In this document: positions 23,453 to 35,400 of the stretch, piece by piece | How positions within the stretch are numbered: position 1 is the stretch's first letter | Layout of the letters: each line of letters begins with the position of its first letter | DNA from: Mytilus californianus | Lineage: Eukaryota; Mollusca; Bivalvia; Mytilida; Mytilidae | Assembly: GCF_021869535.1 (NCBI RefSeq) | Contig: NW_026262734.1 | Span: 81,406,339 to 81,470,338 of the forward strand | Direction of reading: 5' to 3' | Length of the DNA stretch: 64,000 nucleotides | Notes under the pieces: model-generated | Told to the model about the DNA's origin: nothing | What the model saw: only the letters and a program-made list of their open reading frames with translations | The model's database searches: none | Translations under genes and position numbers: made by a program

Positions 23453-24419
23453 CTATATAAAATAAAAACAATTTTAAATGAAATTTTCACCGTGTAACAT
23501 AATTATCAGGACACATATTAAAACTCCACAATGTGTTTTTTTCAGTTTATACAATATACATTATAAAGGATTACATGTACATGGGACAATAATATAACCG
23601 TTGTTTTTCTCGTTATTTAAAAAAAAAATTAATTCGTTCCATAGGAATTATAAAACCTATAGGTAAAAAGAGGGAAATCAGTGAAATACTATTAAGTTAC
23701 AAGAATGAAGGTAGTTTCCCCCGAATGACTGTTCACAAAGAACAGACACAACCATTCCACCAAAAAAATTGCTCATTCCAAGAAATTATTAAAGCTATTA
23801 TTTTTTTAACATGATAAATGTAGCATAATAGAAATCATAGCAATGACCGTAGGATAAAAATATAAAGGTTTATGCTTTCTGTTCATTTTTCGTAAAACCC
23901 AGAGGTTTTGGTTTGATTGCTTCATAGACATTTATAAGTTATCGCATGACTTTTAGGACATTTGTTATTATTATACATGATATGTTAATTGTTTTTTTTA
24001 TATCTCATAAGTGGTATATAATTTTATTATCAAGAATCCCTTAATGTTGAATGTATCATGATGCCAATTTTTTTTTATCATATATTATTTTTTAAACAAA
24101 GTGTATAATATGGTTTTTATCATTCACCAAAGTGGTTCCATACATTACATATTCTTTCATAGCTGTATTGCATCTATCAATCTGATTTACAGACTTGAAT
24201 AGTTAATATTCTTATATGTGTAGTATTCTAGACGGTGCGATACATATAAGATTTGCTGACTTTAACATATATATATATAACATATATTGGATCTGTCGTA
24301 GAGTTGTCACTTGTTAAGACGTACTTAATTTGCTTCCGCAAATTTGCAGATTTAACATTGTTGTGCTGTTATTTAGAGTTATTATGAATATAATATGTGT
24401 TTTGCAGCCGTGTATCACC

Positions 24420-24562
24420 TTCTATAGGTGGATCCAGGGGGAAAAATTTGGTTGATTATATAGGGAATCACTGAAGCATGACTGTAGCGGGCCCCCTCTT
24501 ATGGCAGTCAGTGCCCCCCCCCCCCCCCCCCTTTATAAAAAGTTCTGGATCCGCCACTGCAT
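24420..24562. repeat. Dispersed repeat with inner poly-C (18 C)
   Basis: Bounded by gtggatccaggggg and tctggatccgccactgc (inverted ends around ggatcc), with an 18-C run at 24514-24531. Related fragments at 4865-4910 and 19150-19175. Confidence 0.5.
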
Positions 24563-25018
24563 TCACTGATGATCTGTTGTAGAGTTGTAACTTGTTTAGA
24601 CGTACTTATTACATATATATATATGATAATCATCGGTCATTTTAAAACGAAGAAAGAAATTGCCTATAACCACGAGACACCTCTTTAGAACAAGACATTA
24701 TTGTTTCCGAATCACATAGGAAATAAACAAATATTTTTTTTTTCAAATCATAGTCATACATTCATACATAACAGTGTTTGATATAATAGAGATTATCAAA
24801 ATTTTATATTTTCAATAATCTGGTTTAATTGAATCAAATATTTGTGCGGGTGTGTGGGTGTTGCAGCCTTCAGCTCATTGCCATGTATGGCATGGCCATA
24901 GATGGCGCTCTCACGTGGAATTTGAATTTTGGAATTCCCGTATCGGGCACTTGTTAATTTTCTGTCGACAACAAAGCAGGTGCTGCAGACAATAGTTTAA
25001 TTATTAAAAAACTAAAAG

Positions 25019-26065
25019 ATGCCAAACAAAAGAAATGCCAGGGGATCGCCATCAATTAGGACCATTGGAAAGAAGAGGAAGACGACCAGCAGGAAAGAAG
25101 GACAGCGGGGAGTACGGAACGTAGACATCACTCAAAAGAAGGACGGAGTTGGACGCAAACGAATGGAAAGGAAAAGACAGGAGGTGGATCACGTGGAGAC
25201 ACAAGGACCAGAAGAAAATGCTGAAATATCATCAGGTAATGAGTCGGAGGAGGATGCACGGGCATCCCCCCTTTTAGGCACGACCCGTCACAAAAAAATT
25301 TTGAAATGGCAAATAATTCAATTGATTTCACCCCGACACAAGAGGCTAGCATTCATGACACAATGGGGGAACACGTGCCTTTTAAAATTAAGGAAAAGAT
25401 TTGGGAGGGAAAGTTTATTGAGCTACATTATCTTTTGAGAACGCAAAAAGAAATGGAGGAGGTTGACGATGGCGATTTGAAATTAAAAAGGGGGAAAATT
25501 TGCATTGAAAAAAGATCGTCAGGTGTTTATTTGTCCATAAATGAATGGACTTCAGCATTCATGTTTTTTATGAGTGTTTACATTGAGAAATACAGTACTC
25601 GGGCACAGGAATTGTTAAAATATATGCGTGATATAAGATTAGCGGCAACGAGGTCAGAAAACTGCATGGGCCACCTATGACGAGCAATTTAGGCTAAAAA
25701 TAGAAAAGAATCCAAATTTATCTTGGGGAAACATACACGGTGAATATTGGCTATTACACATCACATCTCCCACAGTACAAAACAATGTGTCAGTGCAATC
25801 ACAGGGTTATAGAACAAATACTCAAACTCGTGGTCATTATTACTCAAATGCAGCTACACTTTCAAACACTTACACGAGAACACATCAGCAATCACAGGTA
25901 ACTAGTGGTAGTGCAAATATGTCATGTAAATACTATAATAATGGTAATGACTGTCCCTACTTTCCTCGTTGTAGGTTTCAACATGTATGTGAAATATGCA
26001 GTGGCAAACACAGAAAGGCCCAATGTAATAACCGGGCCCAAGGAAGAAGTAACAAAAAGTATTAA
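25019..26065 (+). pseudogene. Retroelement gag-like ORF with CCCH and CCHC zinc fingers, frameshifted
   Basis: The ATG at 25019 opens a basic, Arg/Lys-rich N-terminus (MPNKRNARG) and an acidic stretch. The frame then shifts near 25290-25305 to a capsid-like segment (NSIDFTPTQEAS, WEGKFIELHYLL, YLSINEWTSAFMFF, AQELLKYMRDIRLAATRS). It shifts again near 25660 to EQFRLKIEKNPNLSWG. The C-terminus has C-x8-C-x5-C-x3-H (a CCCH finger, CKYYNNGNDC...) followed by C-x2-C-x3-H-x4-C (CEICSGKHRKAQC), a nucleic-acid-binding pair expected at the end of a DIRS/Ngaro Gag. The ORF stops at 26065, overlapping the RT frame. Confidence 0.75.
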
Positions 26066-26905
26066 TTTTTATTCATTAGGAAATACTCCTGTTAAAGTAT
26101 CTGTCTTCGAAAATTATTTAGAATTTTACCCACATAACAATTTAGCACATGAAACTATATCTGGTTTCAAATATGGTTTTTCATTAAAATATTTTGGCTC
26201 TAGGGAAACAAGGAAGAGTTCCAATTTAAAAAATGCAATACAGCTACCCAACATTTTTAAAGAAAAATTAATGAAGGAAGTTAAACTTGGTCGCATTGCT
26301 GGCCCTTTCAGATACCCGCCTTTTCCCACACTTCAGGTATCACCAATGGGGCTAGTGCCAAAAAAGGATGGGGATTTTAATCTTATTCAACATTTATCCT
26401 ATCTTGAGAATAATTCAATAAATGATTTTATTGATAAAGATCATTGTTCAGTGCAGTACAGTTCAGTGGACGAAGCAGCATGTTTGATTAATAGACACAA
26501 AACATTTGCCCGTTTAAGTCAGTGTGATGTAAAGGCGGCTTATTGCCAATTGCCCCGCAGGATTTTGACTTGTTGGGGATAAAATTTCAGGGTGAATATT
26601 ATCTTAATAAAATGCTGCCAATGGGGCCTCAATAAGTTGTGCCCTTTGGGAGAAATTTGCAAAAGCTTTGCATTGGATAATACAGCAAAAAAGTGGAAAT
26701 GATAATATCCTCCATTATTCAGATGATTTTCTATTTGTCGAGTCGAGCCAAACATCAAAAGTTGGCAATACTTTGAAGATATTCCAAGAGGTTTGCGATA
26801 AAATAGGTATTCCCCTTGCTAGTGACAAGACTACTTTGCCTACTACATTACTCATTTTTTTGGGTATAGAATTTGATACGCAAAAATTAGTAGTTGCGGC
26901 TTCCA
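26066..26905 (+). pseudogene. Reverse transcriptase domain of the Ngaro-type element
   Basis: Frame fragments show the DIRS/Ngaro RT signature: LGRIAGPFRYPPFPTLQVSP, MGLVPKKDGDFNLIQHLSYL, SINDFIDKDHCSVQYSSVDE, then CDVKAAYC (catalytic Asp region). The second catalytic motif is YSDD (26716-26727), followed by GIPLASDKTTLPTT and FLGIEFD. Frameshifts occur near 26555, 26628 and 26898, so the domain cannot be made as one protein. Homology is clear by motif order and spacing. Confidence 0.85.
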
Positions 26906-27663
26906 AATGAAAAACTTGTCAAACTCTCACAAAAAATCAGAGATACCTTAGACAGTTCTAAAATAACTCTTAAAGACATGCAATCTCTTCTTGGGCTCCT
27001 GAAATTTGCTTGCAAGGTGGTTGTTCCAGGCCGCACCTTCTGCCGGCCCGCAGACTCATAAATTCAACAATGGGGGTAAGAAAAGCATATTACAAAATTC
27101 GAGTAAACAAGCAGATGAAAGCAGATTTAGAAGTTTGGTTAGACTTTTTAAAACAATACAATGGTGTCACTGTAATAACCGACAATGTATGGGTTTCAAA
27201 CGAAAAATTAGAGTTGTTCAAGGATAGTGCAGGGGGGTCCAAAGGTGGGTATGGGATCTATTTTGCAGGTCAGTGGGCCCAAGGCATATGACCAAAACAT
27301 TGGGTTGAAACTCGAATCACCAGAGATATGATATTGCTAGAGTTGTTTCCAGTTGTAGCAGCACTTATATCCTGGGAATCATATTTTGTTAACAAAAAAG
27401 TTATTTTTCATGTTGATAATCAGGCGGTTGTTCAAATCATTAATATGAAAACTAGCAAATCAAGTAGAGTTATGACTTTAGTAAGACAAATGATTCTAAT
27501 GAATTTAAAAAACAATACATCAGTTAAGGCAATTTATATCCCTTCAAAACAAAACCAAATTGCTGATTGTCTTTCTCGTTCTCAGTGGGGGAAGTTCAGA
27601 AGCCTAGCTCCAGAAGCAGACCAGTGGCCAACCAAAATTCCAACACAGATCTGGAACATTTAA
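26906..27663 (+). pseudogene. RNase H domain of the Ngaro-type element
   Basis: After a connection region (EKLVKLSQKIRDTLDSSKIT) and a frameshift near 27045, the RNase H reads VWLDFLKQYNGVTVI, LFKDSAGGSKGGYGIYF (first Asp) and LLELFPVVAALISW (Glu). It then reads VIFHVDNQAVVQIINMKTSK (Asp) and IPSKQNQIADCLSR (final Asp). A TGA at 27289-27291 interrupts the W-x-x-x-W region, probably at a former Trp. The frame runs past the start of the recombinase frame by about 90 nt. Confidence 0.85.
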
Positions 27664-28568
27664 GTCAGGTGGCGGATTATATTGTCAATCAAGGTGTGTC
27701 CAAAAATACACAAAAATCATACAATTTGGCTCTGTCAAAACTTTGTAATTTTAGATCATCTTACAAATTGAAACAGCATTGGTCAGTGCCAGTCAATGAT
27801 TTGCTAAATTTTATAGCTTTTTTGTCAGTACAAGGTCTTTCTGGGGGTACCATATCATCTTATATATCAGGAGTTTCATATCATCATAAAACACAAGGCA
27901 TACAGGATACTACAAAATTCTTTATAATTGGCAAGGCATTAGAAGAAATAAAAAGAATTCAAGGAGGGAAACGTAATGACATTAAAGCACCAATTACAGT
28001 GCAATTGTTATCAGATATGATACATTGTTTAGATAAAGTATGTAAGAATAAATATAAAGATGCTTTATTTTCAGCAGTTTTTTCAGTTGCCTTCTTTGGT
28101 TTGCTAAGGGTAGGGGAAATCACTACATCAAAAACTAAGTCTGTTATAAATGGCTGCAACTTAACAATTGCTGATATTTTAGTTAAGAAAAAAGTCCTGG
28201 AGCTAAGAGTAAGGTGGTCAAAAACTGACCAAAAGGGAAAGTCCGTTACTTTATTGATACCTGGGAACAGAAAAAAAACTACTGTCCGATACGACTCATT
28301 AACGAATACTTAAAGGTACGACCCACCTGTAACAATAACGATTTGTTTATGTATTGGTATGCCTTTAACTATATACCAATTCAGCAGTATACTGGAAAAG
28401 GCTTTACATTTTCTTCATATCAGTAAAGGTCATTTTAGGTCACATAGTTTTAGAATTGGTGGAGCCACTGAACTGGCCAGGCAGGGGGTCTCAGAGGAGG
28501 TAATTATGAAATGAGGCAGATGGAAATCGCATGCTTATTCTCGCTATATTAGGTTGCAGTTTTTCTAG
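27567..28568 (+). pseudogene. Tyrosine recombinase of the Ngaro-type element
   Basis: An N-terminal SAM-like, core-binding segment (VADYIVNQGVSKNTQKSYNL, LNFIAFLSVQGLSGGTISSY) leads to the catalytic domain. The Arg I box is FFGLLRVGEI (Arg at 28107-28109) and the Lys region is RWSKTDQKG. The H-x-x-R box is HSFRIGG (28443-28454), then GRW, and the nucleophile is in AYSRYIR (Tyr codon 28545-28547). Integration in this group is by this enzyme instead of a DDE integrase, hence no target duplication. Lesions: frameshifts in the A-run near 28270 and near 28380, a TGA at 28512-28514, and a TAG at 28566-28568 in frame with the hydrolase. Confidence 0.88.
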
Positions 28569-29220
28569 TTACAAAAGGCTAACAAGCTACAAGTTTTCAC
28601 AGATCCCAAGATTTTATGGATTGTTGGAAGTTCCCTTGTTCATTGGGCCAATGTAGAGGCAAAGAAATATGGTAGGACCAACTTTGGACTGGAGTCCAAA
28701 GGAGTCTCAGCATACTGGATTGGGCAACCTGGTTTACAGTTTAAAGATTTGGACTCCCTACTGGATGCAAAAAGAAAATTTTTACCTTCTCCTAATTTTA
28801 TCATTATTCACTGTGGAGCTAATGATTTGACAGATTTAGAATTGACAGGGAAGGGTTTAATTGAAAATGTAAAATGTTCTATCCTACGTTACCAAGCTTT
28901 ATTCAAAAATGTTATTATAATATGGTCTTTAATGCTACAGCGCAGATACTGGCATTTTACACCCTTAAATGCGGGTCCAATAATCGAACAGAAGAGAAAA
29001 AGAGTGAATTCAGTGGTCAAAAACTTTGTAATAGAAAATGGGGGAAAAGCTATTTTACATGAGAATATTAGGGCAAGTGAAGTGTCTTTATACAGAACAG
29101 ATGGAACTCATTTATGACAAACTGGAAATCAGGTTTTCTTAAATAATATACAAGGGGGGTTGAGTCGTTTCTACGCACAACAAAATCAACTTTTCCAATA
29201 CTTCAATAATGAAAATTTTG
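28569..29220 (+). pseudogene. SGNH (GDSL-type) hydrolase domain of the Ngaro-type element
   Basis: The frame continues from the recombinase after one TAG. Block I is ILWIVGSSLVHW (Ser in GSS), block III is IIIHCGANDLTDL (G-x-N-D), and block V is DGTHL (Asp-His pair) at about 29100-29112. A TGA at 29115-29117 falls just after the catalytic His, and the old frame continues as TGNQVFLNNIQGG to about 29220. Such hydrolases are known as accessory domains of Ngaro retrotransposons; their role is unclear. The same frame on both sides of the TAG suggests a recombinase-hydrolase fusion in the parent element. Confidence 0.75.
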
Positions 29221-29943
29221 TGGAGGTGAGAACCCAAGTCAGATTTGGTAGCTGATATGGGCTCTCGTGTGGGGGTCCAGGGAGACTGGTAGTGATTGGG
29301 GGATTATTTCACTCGGCCCTTGCTCTGGGCCTGACAAGTTCTACAATTTGCAGGTTTGGAAAATGTGGTTAGTGGTAACGGTGGGGTCTACAGATGGGTA
29401 ACTCTGGGACCTCCTCCACCTCATCTTATAGAGGGGAGGCCTACACCTGCCAACAGGTGGGGCACTAATAACTGGAGCATTGATAATACGAGTGTTTTCC
29501 CCGGTCACTCCCCATGGTAGGTGGTGGTGTAACCGTGTTTAACTACCAGGGTTTTTATGACACTATGTCAACATAGGTCAGCTGATAGCCATTGTGTATA
29601 GGTAATCGGTAGTCACCCTGGCGCCTCAACAAAATATTATAGAATAGTCTGTAGCCAAAGTAATGACACAAAGTAAAAATGTATATTCTAGTCATGAAAA
29701 TGCAAATACAAGTTGGTGTAATAAAATGTATGTTTAATTAGAATGATTGTTTCTTGTATAAGTGGTAAAGGTTATTAATGAAAAACAGAGGATGGAACCT
29801 CTACACAAATGAGTATAAAATACAGAAAGTCTAGTATTTTAATCTTGGTATTTGTGAAGTACAATAAACAATAGACAAAGAAAGACAACTCTATAACAAT
29901 TTTTAATCACTTTGTGATTAAAGGAAGGACTTCAACATAGTTA

Positions 29944-30210
29944 CAGCAGATTCCATTGAGTGTGTAGCCAAAGGTAATATCTTTGGTTAGCTTGCTTGTT
30001 AGCTGAACCGTGAAGTCATTGTTAGGTTAGGTAAACTACCCTACTTTAAGAATAGACTAGTCCGACAGAAAACCAATCAATCTGTCTGTTGGACTATGCT
30101 ACTTCGAAAGGAGGGTAGTATACCTGACCTAATAATGACTTCACGGTTCAGCTAACAAGCAAGCTAACCAAAGATATTACCTTTGGCTACACACTCAATG
30201 GAATCTGCTG
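29944..30210. mobile_element. 267-bp TA-flanked hairpin MITE, copy 1
   Basis: Ends cagcagattccattgagtgt and its complement; the arms extend about 100 bp each. Flanked by TA on both sides (29942-29943, 30211-30212), as for Tc1/mariner-type insertions. Lies in the receptor-gene intron. Near-identical to 41521-41787. Confidence 0.88.
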
Positions 30211-30412
30211 TAAGAAAATACAACAACAACTCTTGATCGTTGTTCTTCATCTCATTGTTATTCGTTCAGTATTATTTTAAGGTCTTCTTCTATGAGTATT
30301 GCAATTAAAAAAAAAAACAACAAACAAAACCAACAAACATTCAAATTGCCCCATTTATTTTGGAAAAATGCTTAAAAGAATGACATACATGTACTTGTAG
30401 TCTCTACGTCAC

Positions 30413-30441
30413 CCGCTACACATCCATTAACATTGTCACAT
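30413..30441 (-). CDS. Short Cys-containing exon completing an EGF-like repeat (receptor gene)
   Basis: On the minus strand the acceptor ttaattttgattacag is followed by a frame reading CDNVNGCVA. This matches the spacing seen in MEGF-type EGF repeats after the CxC element (C-D-x-V-x-G-C). The exon starts with one nucleotide that completes the split Arg codon of the preceding exon at 30996. The 3' boundary is the weakest call: a GT at 30412-30411 (GCGG|GTGACG) leaves phase 1, as needed to join the stalk exon at 23452, but the donor is not strong. Alternative donors lie a few codons further on. The intron that follows is about 7 kb and contains the Ngaro retroelement and a hairpin MITE. Confidence 0.55.
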
Positions 30442-30995
30442 CTGTAATCAAAATTAAACAAGGAGATTGATGATATAAAATGTTTGGCGTCACATCGGCC
30501 TACTCTAACAAAATCAGATTTAACGACTGTGAGTTCGGATGCATGAAAATAAATTGTTGTTTTCATTTTTTGGGAGAGGTTAATAGCACATTGAATATGA
30601 TAATCGGGAGAATAAGTTTTTTCCTGTGTTTGAAGGAACAAAACTCGTATAACATCCCGAAACAATTGTCAGAAATCACCCGTGATAATTTAATCGAAGT
30701 GTATTATCAAAAGTATACTAGTATCTAACTGTTGGTACCTATTAAGTTAAATACACGAATAATTAGAAAAAAAAATCTGTTTTATAGTTGAACTGAAAAT
30801 GTGTTTGAGTCTTTCCTCAGAAAACGGATTTATAAAAGTTTCTCCGAATCTCATGTTTGACTGCTAAGTAAAATCGTACTGTTATTATACTATCAATGTT
30901 AATAGTTGTTATAATTTCAATAATGAATACATGTAAGCTGTCCTCAGATTAAATGAATATTTATTTCAACTCTAAAATCAGAATAGTTTGCTTAC

Positions 30996-31104
30996 CTTTG
31001 TAAATCATTGCAAATACATTCCTGTGAACATCCTTTACCAAAAAAAGTCAATAAACAGGGTTCACAAGCTTTTCCATTTCTCGACATGAATCCAGTTTTG
31101 CATT
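30996..31104 (-). CDS. EGF/MEGF-like Cys-rich exon of the receptor gene
   Basis: This 109-bp exon lies between a strong acceptor (ggttttatatttttag) and a good donor (CAAAG|GTAAGC) on the minus strand. It encodes a Cys-rich stretch with the pattern C-x10-C-x2-C-x8-C-x3-C-x-C: CKTGFMSRNGKACEPC followed by FFGKGCSQECIC. The FGKGC-x3-C-x-C core is the hallmark of MEGF10/scavenger-receptor-F type EGF repeats (usually YGxxCxxxCxC). It starts in phase 1 and ends in phase 2. Both phases agree with the neighbouring exons at 31830-31879 and 30413-30441, which makes chance unlikely. Confidence 0.75.
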
Positions 31105-31280
31105 CTAAAAATATAAAACCTGGCAATAACAACAGAAAACATCTTTATTAACGCGGATATTATCAAATTTTTGCGCAATGGAACTTATACTTATAAAATG
31201 CAGTAAGATACGAAGATGATGTTATAAATAATCCGACAATAAATACAGAAAACATGTTCATTAACGCTGAAAACGACAAA

Positions 31281-31652
<372 letters not shown>

Positions 31653-31685
31653 AACGCTGAAAACAACAACCGAAAAACGACAAAA

Positions 31686-31688
<3 letters not shown>

Positions 31689-31769
<81 letters not shown>
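31689..31769 (+). repeat. (ATC)27 microsatellite
   Basis: A second tract after a repeated leader: aacgctgaaaac ... gacaaaaaaa precedes both tracts, so the leader and tract were duplicated together. Confidence 0.95.
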
Positions 31770-31770
<1 letters not shown>

Positions 31771-31829
31771 CAAGTCAGGATTTTGTTATTTTACTTTTTC
31801 CTTGATACACTCGCTTCTTGCATACTCAC

Positions 31830-31879
31830 CAATGCATTCATAGTTGATTTCTTCATAATTCGAACAGCAATAATAAACC
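31830..31879 (-). CDS. N-terminal-side Cys-rich exon of the receptor gene
   Basis: This 50-bp exon follows a long polypyrimidine tract ending in gttttaatag (minus) and ends at a consensus donor (ATTG|GTGAGT). The frame reads VYYCCSNYEEINYECI, a double-Cys motif typical of the start of the first MEGF-like EGF unit. It ends in phase 1, which fits the exon at 31104 and restores E-C at the junction. The intron between them carries the (ATC)n expansion. An upstream exon with the signal peptide is required (it should end in phase 2) but I could not locate it with confidence; the 4-kb inverted-repeat element begins 600 bp upstream. Confidence 0.6.
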
Positions 31880-31964
31880 CTATTAAAACACATAAAACGT
31901 AAAAAAAAAAATTATGATTCGTCAACGAGTAATTATAATTTATGTATACGATAAAATAATAATA

Positions 31965-32483
31965 TAAAAAAAACTGAACATTTTGATATAAAAATAAGAA
32001 GATATGATACGATTGCCAATATGACAAATCTCCACGAGAGACCAAATGACATAGAAGTTTTAAAACAACTATAGGTCACCGTACGGCCTTCAACAATGAG
32101 CCAAACCCATACCGCATACCTATAAAAGGTCCTGAAATGATAAATGTAAAACAATTCAAACGAGAAAACTAGCGGCCTGATTTAAGTACAAAAAAGTGAA
32201 CGATAAACAAATATGGCAGTTGTTTTCCACTTGTTCTGTTGATTCATAGCAACCCCTTTTTGAATTGGACTTGGAGTTCGGTATTTTGTTATACTTTTTA
32301 TGATATACAGGAACAAACGGCAACCAGTGAATTACAGGCTCATGACTTGGGAAAGACACATTCAGAATGTGGATGTGTTAAACGTGTTTGGTGGCGCCCA
32401 AACCACATATAACCCGCTAACCGTATACAGTGGTGTAACAACACAACAAATGAACAAACTATAAAAATCAGTTGAAAATTGGC
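31965..32483 (+). repeat. Mytilid dispersed repeat, subfamily B, nearly full length
   Basis: Contains gattgccaatatgacaaatc, gtcaccgtacggccttcaac, aattcaaacgagaaaac, aattacaggctcatgacttg and ataaaaatcagttgaaaa. Related copies at 13853-14263 (reverse), 40012-40380 and 60256-60520. Confidence 0.75.
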
Positions 32484-32487
32484 TTAA

Positions 32488-35400
32488 AGGGAAAATTCGC
32501 GTTTTTTTACTTTTCATCTTATTATGTTCATAATATCATAAAAAACATATTCACCAAGTTTTATCTGGATATGAACACTAATAAAGAAGAAAATTGGGAA
32601 TTAATAATTTAATTTGTTCGAACTTCCTGACTTATGTGACGTAGTTTAAGTCTTTTTGCATGCCGGGAGTGAATAAATCTCATTGTAAGTCTTGTTCGTT
32701 AATCATCTAATAACGCGATTTAAAGCGCATCGACGACTTTTGGCGTAGCTATTAACCAACTAATAATTAAGAAAGTAAAGTGATCAGCCGTGCAACTTTC
32801 AAAATTAAAATGTACGATTTATATTTAAAGGATTTCTGATATGATTATAGTAATAAAAGTAAATCATACAATAGAATATATTTTTATGAATTTTTTTTCC
32901 GACGGATATTTTGAACAAACATATATAACTGATATTGTTTTACAAATGCATGTTTGTATTCTCACCTGAAGGCTTTTACTTCAGTCTAGCAAACATTTCT
33001 CACTAGTACTGTGTAAATACAATGTGTATTGTACTGTGACACTTAGTGACTACCTGTTGAATGCGTGGTTAAATTCAAGGTAATTAAAGATTAGCATTCT
33101 GAAATTCTATTCTTTTGATCTTCACTCATTGAATTTTAGCCAACACGATTCACCGTTACAGGTGTGAACAATATTTCGTATGAATGATAAAAAACATTAA
33201 TTATTTTGGGAGGAATATGGTGGCAAAATACCTGAATCGCCGTTATATATATTTTTTTTTTATATTTTGCGTAAGCTTAATTTTAAAATAGATAGGTGAG
33301 TATTTTGTTGTAAAATCGAAATTCTGAATAACTTTCAATTAAATAATTTTATAAATAAAAATGGCCCACGAAAACGAACGTATAAACCAAACACTGTACT
33401 TACTTTTTCAAATTATCATGGGTATTAACCTTGAATATTTCAATGTTTAGAGAAAATTATCGCGGTTACATGATTAATATAGCTTGGTCCGTCCACAGAG
33501 ATCTACATTTACCTAATCGGGAATGCCCTTATTAAAATATTTAAAATCTCACAACGTGTACATACTTTAGCTATTTGACCAACGATGTTTAAAAAAAATA
33601 ACAGAATCAATCTAACGTCAACTTTCCTTTTTTGAATGGAGACAGACCGGCGGAATCAATTTTCAATGTGCTTTATATCTTGTACCTTTGCAAGACTTAT
33701 CATTCATTCATAAACCCACTCTATACCAGAGACATATATGTCAGTCTTAACTGACAAGAATACATCTCAAGCGGACAAGCAGTATATTCTTTAAATTTCT
33801 GTGATTTAATACCAAGAAAGAAAAATCCCGAAATTAATTTGATACTTTGATACTCAATATATTTCCTGGAAAATATTCATATCCTCGTTTGGTCTGAAAA
33901 TAAGATAAGAATTTGGTATACAGAACATGCAGAAGTGTGAATGTCGTAAAACCTTGTTATATCAGAAACCATTATAAATGTGAACCTGTATACGTTTATT
34001 TCTTTTATAAATTATAATTACAAGACCTCATGGGACGTCATCTAACCACATACAGGTAATATACAAGTAGCTCTGTTATACCCGGAAATGTCAAGGTAAA
34101 TCACTACCGATACAGAATGTACCAATGCAAAGAAAATTATGATGATTGTGAAGCGTGACCCTTCATGATTTTAGAGGAATCTTAGGTGGAAATTGCCTGT
34201 ACGATTTAAATTCTGACTAGGTTTTTTTCTCTCAATTTAAATCACTGAATTAAAAAAAAAAGAAACCTACGTCCAAGATCAGAATTCTTCATGTCAATTC
34301 ATAAATACAACGTTCTAATTTTGTAACTTTCAATATACTTTACCTCCAACCACCGCCCCCTCCCAACCTGGGAACAGTATATCTAACATTACAATGTTTG
34401 TGTAGCTGCCCAAATAAAAAAAAAAAAGTGAACAAAAAAGAAAGAGATGAACGGTAAGTCACATCAGATTCAAATATTTATATGGTTGATTGTCGTTAAC
34501 TAGAGATGTATAGTTACATGTCTCTGCGTTAACTTATAAGAATGACAGGAAAGTATATACTTGAAATAGATTTATGATGAATAATATGCAACTGCGGCAC
34601 CCCTTTTTATCAAAGTGTACATGCATGTATTTTAATGACTGTCCGTTATTTCGATTAAGAATGACAATTGTACGTGAAATTCTATAGTTGCCAGTGAGAC
34701 TTTCTTTTACCAGATATGCGACTTTTCGTATTTATATTTTCTCTTATATTACTCTCATTTAATATTTTATACATAAGTGCAATATTGGGAATAGTTTATT
34801 CCCCAACAAGCCAACTAAATAAATTAATCAACCATCTAGTTAATCAGACGTTAATACAAATACTATCAGTCTATCCGGAGTGAAGTTTCTTTATTTCTTC
34901 AAATAGATTTTTTGGGGATCATTAGTGTACGTCCAGTGGCATATATATTATATGCATGTCGGAACAGGAAAGTTAGCATAATGTACTTTTAGAACCATGT
35001 TCACATCATTATACATTATACCCAACAATTGTGGTGATGACGAATTTCTTTAACTGTTCGAGAACAATCTAAATGAAATATAAATCTGTGATTTTAATAT
35101 GTCCATAACTTCGATGAACCAAAGCAAGTGAGATATCAACCTGTATTTAAATCAAATTGGTTCTGGATGTTTCTCTGTTATATTCAAAAACATGTTTAAA
35201 TTTTTAATTGCGACTATCTATACATGGTTCCGTAACTTTCTATCTAGGCGTATTAACCAATGATCGACAAGTGCGTACATTTTTGTTAAATCAATATTTG
35301 TATGTTTAAAAATGTCCATCATTATTGACAACGAGTATATACTTACATTTTCCACAATTTACCCTTGGAAAAATTTTATCAAATCTTTTTTTGGAATTAT

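Larger units (their letters stand above)
24950..29640 (+). mobile_element. Ngaro/DIRS-order tyrosine-recombinase retrotransposon with SGNH hydrolase, inactive copy
   Basis: The order gag, RT, RNase H, tyrosine recombinase, SGNH hydrolase on one strand identifies the YR-retrotransposon group. A hydrolase in place of a methyltransferase favours Ngaro over DIRS1. Coding starts at 25019 and the hydrolase relic ends near 29220. The noncoding tail to about 29640 (rich in ggtgg and gggg motifs) is probably the 3' repeat region. I could not find the split direct repeats that Ngaro elements use, so both outer boundaries are estimates. Every module has lesions. The element lies in the large intron of the receptor gene, opposite to it in orientation. 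Confidence 0.85.

Noticed and set aside
34110..34240. Possible signal-peptide exon (minus, FTIIIIFFALVHSV) for the receptor gene
   Set aside because: An in-frame stop precedes it without a usable Met and the donor is poor; it lies inside the TTAA-bounded element.
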